Shown: positions 35,679 through 45,235, counted from the stretch's first letter. The stretch: 56,384 nucleotides of DNA from an uncultured Flavobacteriaceae bacterium (GCA_913052585.1 CAJXEB010000008.1:1-56384), one strand, 5' to 3'. Translations and numbers: made by a program. Notes: generated by a model not told the origin, from the letters alone.

Positions 35679-35882
35679 TGATTATCTTTTTCCTAATAAG
35701 AGGCTATGTAATTGTGAAAATTTGTTTTTTATCGTTAAAGTATTATTTTAGCTTGTTGTTGTAATTTATTTATTTTTTCTATATTCAATTATTAGCACAA
35801 TTTAAAGTGCAGCATACAATTAGAACAAGTGATGTTCATCATATGTATTGGCGTCATGAAAGACAAAAATTTAGTTAGGCTT

Positions 35883-36245
35883 ATGAATCAAAAACTTACA
35901 AGACAAGAGTCACATAATTTAGCAATGAATTTGGTAGGTGAGGAGTTAGAAAGGGAAGGTTTTGAATTTTTGGCTATTAATTCAGATTTAAAAAAGAACC
36001 CTCAATTTGTAGTTTTAAAAAATAAAGAAACCTCTTTTGTGTTAGTTAGAGATGTTGCAGATTCTGAAAAATTGAATAACTATAATCATATCACTACAAA
36101 ACCAATTTTAGAGCACGCCATTAAACACAATGCGAAAGTTTATTATGCGGGTATTTTGTTAGGGCATGGCTTAGATATTAATCAGCCAGCCATCAACGGA
36201 GAGGATTATTCTTTCGTATATAAGGGATTAATTGAAATAAAATAA
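35883..36245 (+). CDS. Conserved small protein next to nqr/apbE, function unknown
   Basis: 120 aa from MNQKLTRQESHNLAMN; longer in-frame starts at 35829 and 35856 add a tail that homologues, as I recall them, lack. Features: NLVGEELEREGFEFLAINSDLKKNPQFV, VLVRDV and the C-terminal YYAGILLGHG, VYKGLIEIK. Flavobacterial relatives are sometimes labelled NADH-quinone reductase subunit F in databases purely because of the neighbourhood; it has no Fe-S, FAD or NAD motif. Nine bases before apbE, so co-transcribed with it. The 260 bases in front hold no other gene. Confidence 0.7.
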   Translation: MNQKLTRQESHNLAMNLVGEELEREGFEFLAINSDLKKNPQFVVLKNKETSFVLVRDVADSEKLNNYNHITTKPILEHAIKHNAKVYYAGILLGHGLDINQPAINGEDYSFVYKGLIEIK

Positions 36246-36254
36246 TATAGACAC

Positions 36255-37262
36255 ATGAAGTATACAATTTGGGTTTTCTTATTGCTTTTAATAGTTTCAT
36301 GTGAAAATGAGAAGCCTCAAAAATCTGTTTTTCAAGGACAGGCATTTGGTACTGCTTTTACAATTCAAGTATATTCTGATAATGAAATTGATCTTGAAAA
36401 AGGCATTGATTCTGTTTTTTATAAAGTAAATAAATCAGTAAGCACCTATCTTCCAGAAAGTGATATTTCAAAAATTAATAGTGGAGATACTTCTATTACA
36501 GTTGATGATGTTTTTATCGATAATTTTAATATTTCATCTGAAGTATACAGAGCTACTGGAGGAATTTTTGATCCTACCATTGGTGTTTTAAGAAATGCAT
36601 ATGGATTTGGTGATACAAAGCCACTAAAAGAGATTGATAGTTTAGCTTTAGATTCTATGTTGACTTTTGTAGGATTTAATAAAGTGAAACTTACTTCAGA
36701 GAACAAAATAGAAAAACAATATCCAGAAATTTATTTTGATTTTAATGCAGTGGCAAAAGGATATGGTATTGATCTTATTGGAAATTATCTGGAATCTAAA
36801 GGGATTTCTAATTATCTAATTGAATTGGGAGGAGAGATTTTAGCTAAAGGTGAAAATATTGAAAAAAATAAAGTTTGGGTTGTTGGAATTGAAAATGTAA
36901 CTTCTAATTTAAATGACAGAAGTTATTCAAGTATCATCGCTTTAGAAAATATAGCGATGGCAACTTCAGGGAACTATCGTAAGTTTAGAGTTGATTCTTT
37001 AACAGGTAAAAAATACGTACATACTTTAAACCCTATTACGGGATCGGCAGCGAAAAGTGATATTACTAGTGCTACTGTTTTGGCATCTACTTGCGCGTTA
37101 GCAGATGCATATGCAACTGCATTTATGGCTTTAGGATTGGAGAATTCTAAAGTAATATTAAAAAATATTAATGGGATTGATGTTTATTTTACGTACAACG
37201 ATCAAAATAATGAAGAGCAGGTATTTGCTACGGAAGGATTAAAAAACAGGTTGAAGAATTAA
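36255..37262 (+). CDS. apbE: FAD:protein FMN transferase (ApbE), lipoprotein
   Basis: 335 aa. Lipobox IVSC at residues 13-16, so an outer-side lipoprotein as in many bacteria. Transfers FMN from FAD to Thr residues of NqrB and NqrC. Marks: GTAFTIQVY, VSTYLPESDISKIN, DFNAVAKGYGID, IELGGEILAKG, the Mg-binding region HTLNPITGS and ASTCALADAYATAFMALG. Position right after the nqr operon fits this role. The 3' end overlaps the convergent methyltransferase gene by 4 bases. Confidence 0.94.
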   Translation: MKYTIWVFLLLLIVSCENEKPQKSVFQGQAFGTAFTIQVYSDNEIDLEKGIDSVFYKVNKSVSTYLPESDISKINSGDTSITVDDVFIDNFNISSEVYRATGGIFDPTIGVLRNAYGFGDTKPLKEIDSLALDSMLTFVGFNKVKLTSENKIEKQYPEIYFDFNAVAKGYGIDLIGNYLESKGISNYLIELGGEILAKGENIEKNKVWVVGIENVTSNLNDRSYSSIIALENIAMATSGNYRKFRVDSLTGKKYVHTLNPITGSAAKSDITSATVLASTCALADAYATAFMALGLENSKVILKNINGIDVYFTYNDQNNEEQVFATEGLKNRLKN

Positions 37263-38029
37263 TTTTTTTTACAAACAGGTATAATTTCTCCCTTTGCTAA
37301 TCGAAATTTATTGATGTCTTTATCTGAAAGTGTTTTGGTGTAATCTACCTCTGTAACTTCAAAACCAATGCCGCGAAGTTTATTGAAATAATCACGCCCA
37401 TATACTCTTACGTGATCATATTGTCCAAATATCTTAGCACGTTCTTTAGGGTCTGTTATGCTATTATCTTCAAAAGTAATTTCTCTTGATAAGTCTTGTG
37501 GAATTTGAAAAACTCCTATTCCTCCAGGTGCTAAAACACGATATAATTCTTGCATTGCTTTAGTATCGTTAGGAATATGTTCTAATACATGATTGCAAAA
37601 AATATAATCAAATTCATTGTCTTTAAATGGCAGCTTACAAATATCTGCTTTTACATCTGCTAATGGTGAATTTAAATCAGTCGTAATATATTCTAGGTGT
37701 TTTGTTTTTTTGAAGCAATTATAAAAAGCTTGTTCTGGAGCAAAATGAAGGAGTTTTGTTTTTTTTTCGTTGGAGAAAAAATCAGTTTCATTTTTTAAAT
37801 ACAACCAAAATAAACGATGTCTTTCCAAAGATAAGGTTCCGGGTGCTAAAACATTCTCACGAATGGTTTCATATCCATAAGGTAAAAATTTTCGATAGGA
37901 TCTACCATCTATGGGATCGGTGTAGTTGCTACCTTTTAAAAATAAAGCGATGACAGGTCTAACCCAATAACTTAATTTTATAAGTATGGGTCTTGGAATA
38001 CTGTTTAATGCTTTAGATACAATTTTCAC
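37259..38029 (-). CDS. Class I SAM-dependent methyltransferase
   Basis: 256 aa with GTG start, immediately after the map stop codon (TAAGTG). Methyltransferase type 11 core: LLHFAPEQAFYN in place of the usual glycine-rich loop, TTDLNSPLADVKADICKLPFKDNEFDYIFCNHVLEHIP-like acidic and motif II regions, LYRVLAPGGIGVFQIP. The poorly conserved glycine loop is notable. Substrate unknown. Probably co-transcribed with map. Confidence 0.8.
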   Translation of the reverse strand: MKIVSKALNSIPRPILIKLSYWVRPVIALFLKGSNYTDPIDGRSYRKFLPYGYETIRENVLAPGTLSLERHRLFWLYLKNETDFFSNEKKTKLLHFAPEQAFYNCFKKTKHLEYITTDLNSPLADVKADICKLPFKDNEFDYIFCNHVLEHIPNDTKAMQELYRVLAPGGIGVFQIPQDLSREITFEDNSITDPKERAKIFGQYDHVRVYGRDYFNKLRGIGFEVTEVDYTKTLSDKDINKFRLAKGEIIPVCKKN

Positions 38030-38839
38030 TTAGCTGTCAAACCTAAATTCATCTTCTTCGTTACTTTGAATTCCTAAAGCTGTATAGATATAATCAAAAG
38101 TTGATAATAACTTAGGTTTTCCATCTACAATAGCTACATCATGTTCAAAATGAGCACTGGGTTTTCTATCTTTAGTTAAAATAGTCCAGCCATCTTCTAA
38201 TTGTTCAATACGCTTGGTTCCTAAATTAATCATAGGTTCGATTGCAACTGTCATTCCTTCAATAAATTTCTTTCCTTTTCCACGTCGGCCATAGTTTGGC
38301 ATTTCTGGATCTTCATGCATGGTTCTACCCAAACCGTGACCTACTAATTCTCTTACGACTCCATAACCTTCTGCTTCGCAATATTGTTGAATCGCATAAC
38401 CTACATCACCAGTACGTTTTCCAATTTTCAACTCACGAATACCTTCATATAAAGATTCTTTAGTGATGCGAAGTAATTTTTCAACTTCTGGAGCTATTTC
38501 ACCTATTGCAAATGTATAGGCATGATCACCATAAAATTCGTTTTTTATGGCACCACAATCAATGGATATAATATCTCCTTCTTGTAATGGAGTACCGTTT
38601 GGGATTCCATGAACTATTTGAGCGTTTGGACTCATACAAAGTGTATTTGGGAAGTCGTATAGCCCTAAAAAACCTGGAATAGCACCTTGTTCTCTAATAA
38701 AATCTTCCGCAAGCTTATCAAGATATAAAGTGGTTACACCTGGTTTAACTTCACCTGCTAGCATTCCTAATGTTTTAGAAACTACTAGAGCAGCTTCACG
38801 CATTAATTCTATTTCTTCTTTGGTTTTTGCTATAATCAT
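38030..38839 (-). CDS. map: Methionine aminopeptidase type I
   Basis: 269 aa, removes the initiator Met from nascent proteins. Metal ligands Asp, Asp, His, Glu, Glu seen in SIDCGAIKNEFYGDHAYTF, GHGLGRTMHEDP, AIEPMI and FEHDVAI. Slightly longer than the E. coli enzyme because of a short C-terminal tail. Follows the HAD-like gene with 9 bases between. Confidence 0.96.
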   Translation of the reverse strand: MIIAKTKEEIELMREAALVVSKTLGMLAGEVKPGVTTLYLDKLAEDFIREQGAIPGFLGLYDFPNTLCMSPNAQIVHGIPNGTPLQEGDIISIDCGAIKNEFYGDHAYTFAIGEIAPEVEKLLRITKESLYEGIRELKIGKRTGDVGYAIQQYCEAEGYGVVRELVGHGLGRTMHEDPEMPNYGRRGKGKKFIEGMTVAIEPMINLGTKRIEQLEDGWTILTKDRKPSAHFEHDVAIVDGKPKLLSTFDYIYTALGIQSNEEDEFRFDS

Positions 38840-38848
38840 ATGTTGTTT

Positions 38849-39244
38849 TTAAAAACCGAACCAGTTTTTTTTCTTTTTTGGTTTAGGAATTTCTTCTTTA
38901 ATTAGAGTTCGATAAATTTCACCCCAACCTAACATTCCACCAATATTGCGATCGTCAATAAACACATCTGCATTTATCTTTCGACTGTATTTATCTTCAA
39001 ATATTTCTTCAGGAAAACTATTATTTACGGAATAAAAAGTGATGCCATTTTCTTTGCAAAACTGAACAGCTTCCTCTAAGGTTCTTCCACTTCTATAAGT
39101 CCATAAAATTAATCGATGTCCTTTTTCTTGAAGCTTTTTTAAAGTTTCAAAAGCAAAAAGTTTTTCTTTCCCAACTTTTGGGTAAGCATCATCTACAATG
39201 GTTCCGTCAAAATCGACTGCTATGGTAAGGATTTCAGAAATCAT
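38849..39244 (-). CDS. Small HAD-like hydrolase (BT0820 type)
   Basis: 131 aa. DFDGTIVDD (about 11-19) supplies the nucleophile and acid/base Asp; LILWTYRSGR has the motif II region; NADVFIDDRNIGG gives the motif IV acidic pair. There is no cap domain, as in the structurally known Bacteroides protein BT0820. Ends in a basic tail KPKKKKNWFGF. Substrate unknown. Confidence 0.8.
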   Translation of the reverse strand: MISEILTIAVDFDGTIVDDAYPKVGKEKLFAFETLKKLQEKGHRLILWTYRSGRTLEEAVQFCKENGITFYSVNNSFPEEIFEDKYSRKINADVFIDDRNIGGMLGWGEIYRTLIKEEIPKPKKKKNWFGF

Positions 39245-39277
39245 ATAAAAAAATTAATTTACAAAATTACAAAGAAA

Positions 39278-39865
39278 TTATTCTTCATAAGAATGTTTAT
39301 AACCAGTTTCGTTTAAAATGGCTAACATATCTTTCTCTAAAGTGTCTTGTGCAAGCTCTACAAATCGACCAATTTCTATTTCGTTTTTATAAAAAATGAT
39401 GGTAGGTACATATTCTATGTTAAATCCTTTTTCTAGGTGGTCAGGCGTCTCCTTTTCTCGAGAAAGCGCTATAACTTCTAATTTGGAAATATCAAATTCA
39501 GCTTCTTTTAATATTTTGTAAAGAGCAACAACTTCTCTTTGGCTGTCACTACACCACGTTCCCATAAAAACTTTAATGGTAACCTCTCTTAGTTTTGGTT
39601 TTATCTCATTAATAGTGATCGTATCTAAGATGTGATTATTATAATTTTCTTTATACCACTCTCTAAATTCTTCATCCATTAACCCTTCTTCATTGATCAC
39701 TCCAATTAGCATCATATTATCATCAATAGTATCTGGAACCATTAAATTAAGTTCTGTTTTAATTTCATTTTGATCTGTAATTTTTTCAGTATCAAGTTTT
39801 TTTTCAGAAGATTGTTTACAAGAAAGGATCATAAATATAAGAAGTAAATAGCTTAATTTTTTCAT
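39278..39865 (-). CDS. Thioredoxin-fold lipoprotein with a single active-site Cys
   Basis: 195 aa. Lipobox LSCK with Cys 16. After a charged linker a thioredoxin-like domain with VFMGTWCSDSQRE (the second Cys of CxxC replaced by Ser) and cis-Pro in YVPTIIFY. Having a single active-site Cys, it cannot act as an ordinary dithiol reductase; a glutathione-less isomerase or binding role is possible. Located 2 bases after gpmI's stop region on the same strand, followed by the HAD gene. Confidence 0.82.
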   Translation of the reverse strand: MKKLSYLLLIFMILSCKQSSEKKLDTEKITDQNEIKTELNLMVPDTIDDNMMLIGVINEEGLMDEEFREWYKENYNNHILDTITINEIKPKLREVTIKVFMGTWCSDSQREVVALYKILKEAEFDISKLEVIALSREKETPDHLEKGFNIEYVPTIIFYKNEIEIGRFVELAQDTLEKDMLAILNETGYKHSYEE

Positions 39866-39867
39866 AA

Positions 39868-41388
39868 TTATTTATTTAAAATTGAATTTTGTGTCATTAT
39901 TTTTGGTTTTTCTATTCCCATTAAATCAAGAATAGTTGGAGCAATATCACCTAAAACACCATTATTTATTGAACTATTATTATTGTCAATTAGTACTACT
40001 GGAACTGGGTTGGTTGTATGTGCAGTATTTGGAGAGCCATCTGAATTAATCATCATTTCACAGTTTCCATGATCCGCTAATAAAATGGTAGTATATCCAT
40101 TCTCTAAAGCTGCTTCAACAACACTTTTAGTGCAAGAGTCAATAGTTTCACAAGCTTTTATTGCTGCTTCCATAATACCGGTATGACCAACCATATCTGT
40201 ATTTGCAAAATTTAAACAAATGAAATCTGCCGATTGAGAATTAATTTCAGGTATAATTTTATCCCGAACTTGAAAAGCACTCATCTCTGGTTGAAGGTCA
40301 TAAGTAGCTACTTTAGGTGAAGGACAAAGTATTCGACTTTCGCCTTTAAATGGTAATTCTCTTCCGCCAGAAAAGAAAAAGGTAACGTGAGGATATTTTT
40401 CAGTTTCAGCTATCCGAATTTGCTTTTTATTATTTTTTTCTAATACTTCACCAAGAGTATCTTTTAGGTCCTCTTTATTGTAAATTACTTTAATATTATT
40501 GAAAGTATGATCGTAATTTGTAAGTGTTACAAAGTAAAGTGGGATAGGATTCAAATCAAAATCCTTGAAAGATTCTTGAGTTAACGCTTGTGTTAATTCT
40601 CTTCCTCTATCCGTTCTAAAATTAAAGAAAATTACAACATCGTCCTTTTCAATAGTTCCTATGGGTTGATCGTTTTCGGTAATTACAATTGGATTTATAA
40701 ATTCATCTGTAATTCCTTCAGCATAACTTTTTTGAATACTTTCAACGGCATTGGTAAATTTTTCTCCGATACCAGAAAGCAGTACATCATAAGATTTCTT
40801 AACTCTTTCCCATCTTTTGTCACGGTCCATTGCGTAATACCTACCAATTACAGAAGCAATTTTACCAGTGGTTTTATCTAGGTGATCTTGTAGTTCATTT
40901 ACAAATCCTGCACCAGAATGAGGATCGACATCACGTCCATCTGTAAATGCGTGAATAAAAACTTTTTCAAGTCCCTCTTCATTTGCTGCACTAACCAAGC
41001 CTTTTAAATGATCTATATGTGAATGTACTCCGCCATTAGAAAGTAAGCCTAAAAAATGAACTTTTTTATCATATTTTTTAGCATAATTAAATGCTTGTTG
41101 TAATACGGGTTCTTTTTTTAGGGTATTGTTTTTAATGGCTAAATTAACTTTCACCAAATCTTGATGGACAATACGACCAGCACCTAAATTCATATGTCCA
41201 ACTTCACTATTTCCCATTTGACCTTCAGGTAGGCCTACATTTAATCCATCGGTTCGAATTTGGGCATTGGAATATTTTTTATAAAGTGAATCTATATAGG
41301 GTGTTTTTGCCTGAGCTATGGCAGAAACTTTAGGGTCTTGAGTAATACCCCAACCATCCAGTATTAGTAAAAGCACTTTTTTATTCAT
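39868..41388 (-). CDS. gpmI: 2,3-bisphosphoglycerate-independent phosphoglycerate mutase
   Basis: 506 aa Mn-dependent glycolytic enzyme of the alkaline phosphatase superfamily. LLILDGWG, phospho-Ser in MGNSEVGHMNLGAGR, DGRDVDPHSG, RYYAMDRDKRWER, NFANTDMVGHTG and DHGNCEMM ... AHTTNPVP give the metal and substrate sites. First gene of the probable gpmI-thioredoxin-HAD-map-methyltransferase unit. Confidence 0.97.
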   Translation of the reverse strand: MNKKVLLLILDGWGITQDPKVSAIAQAKTPYIDSLYKKYSNAQIRTDGLNVGLPEGQMGNSEVGHMNLGAGRIVHQDLVKVNLAIKNNTLKKEPVLQQAFNYAKKYDKKVHFLGLLSNGGVHSHIDHLKGLVSAANEEGLEKVFIHAFTDGRDVDPHSGAGFVNELQDHLDKTTGKIASVIGRYYAMDRDKRWERVKKSYDVLLSGIGEKFTNAVESIQKSYAEGITDEFINPIVITENDQPIGTIEKDDVVIFFNFRTDRGRELTQALTQESFKDFDLNPIPLYFVTLTNYDHTFNNIKVIYNKEDLKDTLGEVLEKNNKKQIRIAETEKYPHVTFFFSGGRELPFKGESRILCPSPKVATYDLQPEMSAFQVRDKIIPEINSQSADFICLNFANTDMVGHTGIMEAAIKACETIDSCTKSVVEAALENGYTTILLADHGNCEMMINSDGSPNTAHTTNPVPVVLIDNNNSSINNGVLGDIAPTILDLMGIEKPKIMTQNSILNK

Positions 41389-41403
41389 AACTTAATTAAA
41401 AAG

Positions 41404-41411
41404 CAAAGATA
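41404..41411 (-). promoter_or_regulatory. -7 box of gpmI
   Basis: TATCTTTG on the minus strand, matches TAnnTTTG, 15 bases before the gpmI start. Confidence 0.5.
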
Positions 41412-41515
41412 GAAACAATAAATGTGGAGGTATCGTTTCTAAAATAGAAATTTATTATTTAGAAATTAATTGTTGTAATGTGAACGTTCCGCTTTCTTCT
41501 TCTCATAATTTTTAA

Positions 41516-42256
41516 TTAAAGTAACTTGGGGTTGATATCCAAAATGTTTTCAGTTTTATATGTATTTATAAATTCTTCTGAAAAATTTTCATTTCCCAGT
41601 ACATTTTCTTCTTTAAGAATACTTTTTATATCTAATTTTTGATACGCTTTAAGCATTGATATTGATACTGGCGCATAACTAAAATGCCAAGGCTCATATT
41701 TAAATCCTTTTCGGTTTGGGCTTTTGGTATACACTTCATAAAAACCATAGGATTCGGAATGTTCATTCATCCATTCCTTAAGTTTACAATAGGGACCATT
41801 TCCATAATAGTTTTCTTCTTCTAAAACACTTTCAGGTTTTGGGTAATTGGCATCAATAATATCAATATCGGTGCCCCAATGATGTCTGGAAGTTCCAGGA
41901 ATAGTGGAATATTCAATAATTTTCTCAACAGCTTCAATAGGTGTAAGTCTTTCCTTTGTGAATCTTTTATATTTATTTTCGAAAATACTTTTTTGTTTTT
42001 GAAAGTTTCGATAAGCAGAAACAACTTCAATATTAATTCCATCTTTTAAGGCAGCAACTTTCATTTCTTCAAAAGCTATCTTAGCTTCTTTATGCATTTT
42101 TGAAGTATATGTATCACCTATTATATCTGGATTTCCTTTTCCAATTAATTGGTTTTTGGTAAACTTTTCCTGAATTAAACTGAAAGAATTTAAGGGAAGA
42201 TATGTAAGTGCTAATCCACTTAAAAGAGTGGTTTTTAAAAAGTGGTTTCGATTCAT
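41516..42256 (-). CDS. M15 family (VanY-like) D-alanyl-D-alanine carboxypeptidase
   Basis: 246 aa, with a Tat-like or Sec signal containing MNRNHFLKTTLLSGLALTYLPL but no twin arginine. The zinc site is SRHHWGTDIDI (His-x6-Asp) and, later, the catalytic Glu and third ligand in YEPWHF. VVSAYRNFQKQKSIF is a family feature. Trims D-Ala from peptidoglycan stem peptides in the periplasm. Same strand as pepE upstream. Confidence 0.88.
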   Translation of the reverse strand: MNRNHFLKTTLLSGLALTYLPLNSFSLIQEKFTKNQLIGKGNPDIIGDTYTSKMHKEAKIAFEEMKVAALKDGINIEVVSAYRNFQKQKSIFENKYKRFTKERLTPIEAVEKIIEYSTIPGTSRHHWGTDIDIIDANYPKPESVLEEENYYGNGPYCKLKEWMNEHSESYGFYEVYTKSPNRKGFKYEPWHFSYAPVSISMLKAYQKLDIKSILKEENVLGNENFSEEFINTYKTENILDINPKLL

Positions 42257-42322
42257 ATTATTGTAAATTAATTGTAAATAAAAATTATAGCATTTTAAAA
42301 ATGATTGTTATTAAATAGATTA

Positions 42323-43024
42323 TTAGAATTTTAAGATAGTTTCTGTTTCAATTTCATAAGGGGTTTTGTTTTGTTCAAAAATTCGAGCAGAATGAGTTCC
42401 CTTTAAAAGAATAGTATCATCTTTTACTTGCAACCAGGTACCTTCTCTTATACCTATTACAGGAATGGTACTTTGTGTGTGAAATTCATTAATTCTTGTT
42501 TCTCTAGTTTCTCCCATATGCTTACTGGTAGGTTCAGGATCTAAATAATGGGGGTTGATATTAAAAGGAATAACACCTAGCGCTTTAAATGATGGTGGAT
42601 ATACTATTGGCATATCGTTGGTAGTATTTATTGTAATTCCGCAAATATTACTTCCGGCACTTGTTCCAAGGTAAGGAAGTCCATTAAATATTGATTCTCG
42701 CAATACCTTCAAGATATTATTTTTATATAGTTGTGAAATCAATACAAAAGTATTTCCTCCGCCAATAAAAATACCTTTTGCATTTTTAATTGCCTCAACA
42801 GAATTTTCTAAAGTATGGATTCCAATAACTGTTTTTCCAATTTTTGAGAAGGCCTCTTGAGCAATTTCTGAGTATTTATCATGTGAAATTCCACCTGGTC
42901 TTGCATAAGGTATAAATAGGATTTCTTCAGTTTCAGAAAAGAGTTGAGCTATTTCAGGTAATAAATAAGATAAATAGGTTCCTCCATGAATAGTTGAAGT
43001 ACTTGCCACAATTATATTTTTCAT
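42323..43024 (-). CDS. pepE: Dipeptidase E (alpha-aspartyl dipeptidase), peptidase S51
   Basis: 233 aa cytoplasmic serine peptidase cleaving Asp-Xaa dipeptides. GGGNTFVLI precedes the nucleophile Ser in YLGTSAGSN; the His is in NINPHYLDPEP; REGTWL near the C-terminus is also a family feature. Divergent from the gene at 43108. Confidence 0.93.
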   Translation of the reverse strand: MKNIIVASTSTIHGGTYLSYLLPEIAQLFSETEEILFIPYARPGGISHDKYSEIAQEAFSKIGKTVIGIHTLENSVEAIKNAKGIFIGGGNTFVLISQLYKNNILKVLRESIFNGLPYLGTSAGSNICGITINTTNDMPIVYPPSFKALGVIPFNINPHYLDPEPTSKHMGETRETRINEFHTQSTIPVIGIREGTWLQVKDDTILLKGTHSARIFEQNKTPYEIETETILKF

Positions 43025-43095
43025 AAATAAGAATTAAAACGTAAATTTAACAAACCATAAGATAAACTTTAAGACTTTTATAAGAAATGATTATT

Positions 43096-43103
43096 TAACT
43101 TTG
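43096..43103 (+). promoter_or_regulatory. -7 box directly before the gene at 43108
   Basis: TAACTTTG (TAnnTTTG), ending 4 bases before the ATG at 43108, which would give a leaderless mRNA. Confidence 0.4.
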
Positions 43104-43107
43104 AACA

Positions 43108-43938
43108 ATGAACAAACAACTACTTCTTTTTTCATTTCTAATTGTTTCAATTTCCGTTTTTTCGCAAGAGATTGATCGCATCACAATTTCAGGAAAAATA
43201 ACAGCTTCTAAAGGAGATGATGTTGAAGGAATTAATATTTATAATAAATCATCTCAAAAAGGAACCGTTACTTCTGTCACTGGAGAATTTAAATTAAAAG
43301 TTACAGAAAACGATCGAGTTTTTATTTCTGCTATGCAATTTCAAAACTTTACAGTTATTATTGATAAAGGTATTATAGATACAAGAGCAATGCATATTGC
43401 TTTAAATCCTGTTATAAACCAACTAGATGAAGTTTTAATAAGTCCCTATGATCTTTCAGGAAATATTGTAGCCGATGTAAAACGAATTAATGTTTCTAGT
43501 GTTTCAAATAAATATGATACGTCCTACGAAACTGTTGAATTTGAATATGAATTTTCTGCAGATGCTCAAACTTCAATAAAAGAGAATAAAGCAGAAGATG
43601 CTTATCATAATGGACAGGAGCAATATGGAGGTGATTTAATAGGCTTAGGAGTTTTATTGGTGAGCGCTTTTCTTCCAAAAAATAAAAACAAAAAATCTGC
43701 TAAAAAGGAACAGATTTCAGAAGTTGATATGATTACCAATGCGGTTCAAAAGAGATTTGGAATTAACTATATATCAAAAACCTTTAATATACCTGAAGAT
43801 AAAGTTAATGAGTTCGTTTATTTTGTTGAAGATAATGGTATTGATAAAAACTTGTTATTGCCTGAAAACGAATTACTTCTTATCGAATATTTAGATAAAC
43901 AAAGTAAAGCTTATCTAAAACAGAGTAATGAAAAATAG
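43108..43938 (+). CDS. Carboxypeptidase-like regulatory domain protein, copy 1
   Basis: 276 aa. Signal peptide 1-19 (SVFSQ), then a CarboxypepD_reg-like beta-sandwich (TISGKITASKGDDVEGINIYNKSSQKG ends at about 52; GEFKLKV), and LDEVLISP as usually follows the domain. The C-terminal half has a segment LIGLGVLLVSAFLP and a Lys-rich stretch. Outer-membrane/periplasmic protein of unknown role. Its end overlaps the next start by 11 bases; the next gene is a paralogue. Confidence 0.8.
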   Translation: MNKQLLLFSFLIVSISVFSQEIDRITISGKITASKGDDVEGINIYNKSSQKGTVTSVTGEFKLKVTENDRVFISAMQFQNFTVIIDKGIIDTRAMHIALNPVINQLDEVLISPYDLSGNIVADVKRINVSSVSNKYDTSYETVEFEYEFSADAQTSIKENKAEDAYHNGQEQYGGDLIGLGVLLVSAFLPKNKNKKSAKKEQISEVDMITNAVQKRFGINYISKTFNIPEDKVNEFVYFVEDNGIDKNLLLPENELLLIEYLDKQSKAYLKQSNEK

Positions 43939-44698
43939 CGATTTGTTACTTGCTTTATGCCTCTTGGTATTTAATATAGCAAGTAGTCAACAAATAAATT
44001 TACACGTTAAGATCACAAATGATTTTGATGTTGAAGGAATCCATATATTAAATAAAACTTCTAAATATAATACCGTTACTAATGAATTTGGAGAATTCGT
44101 TATTAAAGTACAATTATTAGATACAATTGTATTTTCTTCGATAAAATATGAAATTAAAGAATTGATAATTACTGATGATATTTATAATAAAAAATCAATC
44201 AATATTAAATTAAACGAACTAGTTAATGAATTAGATGAGGTAATAATCGGGAATACATTAACAGGAAATCTATCTACAGATTTAAAAAATATAAAAGTAG
44301 AAGAAACTTTTAATTTTGATGATGTTGGAATACCTGGTTTTAAAGGAATACCTCAAGAAAAAATAGTACCTCTTGCGGCGGCGGCATTTCCTTTAAGTTT
44401 AAATATAGAAGCATTATACAAACATATTGGGGGTTATTATAAAAAATTAAAAATTAAACGAAAGTGGACTAATGAAAACACAACAGTTGTAAACATTATA
44501 GACTATTACGGGTTTAGTTTTTTTGAGGATGCCTATAGTATTCCAAGTAATAGATTGTATGATTTTATTCTATTCTGTATAGAAACCACCACATTAAATT
44601 CAGATTTTAATAGACAGAATTTTGCAGGAGTTTTGGAAATATTTAATCAAAAATCCAAGTTATATGTTTCAAGAATAAAATTAATAGAAAAAGAATAG
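43928..44698 (+). CDS. Carboxypeptidase-like regulatory domain protein, copy 2
   Basis: 256 aa. Signal peptide ending SSQQ (about 21), beta domain with DVEGIHILNKTSKYNTVTNEFGEF-type pattern and NELDEVIIGNTLTGNL, parallel to ISPYDLSGN in copy 1. The C-terminal halves are also related (DAYSIPSNRLYDFILFCIE against KTFNIPEDKVNEFVYFVED), so the two arose by tandem duplication. Overlaps copy 1 by 11 bases, 27 bases before the DUF6702 gene. Confidence 0.78.
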   Translation: MKNSDLLLALCLLVFNIASSQQINLHVKITNDFDVEGIHILNKTSKYNTVTNEFGEFVIKVQLLDTIVFSSIKYEIKELIITDDIYNKKSINIKLNELVNELDEVIIGNTLTGNLSTDLKNIKVEETFNFDDVGIPGFKGIPQEKIVPLAAAAFPLSLNIEALYKHIGGYYKKLKIKRKWTNENTTVVNIIDYYGFSFFEDAYSIPSNRLYDFILFCIETTTLNSDFNRQNFAGVLEIFNQKSKLYVSRIKLIEKE

Positions 44699-44725
44699 TA
44701 TAAATATTTTTATATAAAGAGTCTT

Positions 44726-45235
44726 ATGAATATGAAATTTTTTAAAATTACCCTTGTACTGCTTTTATTTCCCATGTTGATAAGCTCAATATCTCATAAG
44801 TTTTATGTAAGCACTACTAGTGTAGAATATGTGCCAGAAATACAAACAATTCAAATTATTTCAAAAATATTTGTTGAAGACATAGAACAAGTGCTTCAAG
44901 AAAGGTATAGTCCTTTAGTAGTTTTAAACCCCAAAAAAGAAACAGAGGCTGATATCAATTATTTAAAAAAATACGTTGCTCAAAAACTTAAAATCAGCAT
45001 CAATAATAAACCTGTTGAGCTTAACTATATTGGGAAAGAATATGATATTGATATTGTGAATATGTATTTTGAAATTAAAAATATTTCAGAATTAGAATCT
45101 TTTGAAATTGAAAATAAAATTCTTTTTGATAAGTTTCCAGAACAACAAAATATTATTCATATGATTACACCAGCGTCTAAGAAAAATATGATTTTAGATA
45201 AAAATCATCCTAATGGACTGTTAAACTTTAATTAA
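44726..45235 (+). CDS. DUF6702-like exported protein
   Basis: 169 aa (an ATG two codons later is equally likely). Signal peptide to about residue 20, then SHKFYVSTTSVEYVPE, IIHMITPAS and a C-terminal LDKNHPNGLLNF. Flavobacterial DUF6702 proteins begin with the same HKFYVS element, where the His is close to the mature N-terminus. Lies between the carboxypeptidase-like pair and the M1 peptidase, an arrangement I remember from other Flavobacteriaceae. No function assigned. Confidence 0.75.
   Translation: MNMKFFKITLVLLLFPMLISSISHKFYVSTTSVEYVPEIQTIQIISKIFVEDIEQVLQERYSPLVVLNPKKETEADINYLKKYVAQKLKISINNKPVELNYIGKEYDIDIVNMYFEIKNISELESFEIENKILFDKFPEQQNIIHMITPASKKNMILDKNHPNGLLNFN

Noticed and set aside
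35829-36245. Second NqrF-like subunit
   Set aside because: No Fe-S cysteines, FAD or NAD motif; such labels come from gene neighbourhood only. The start was also moved to 35883.
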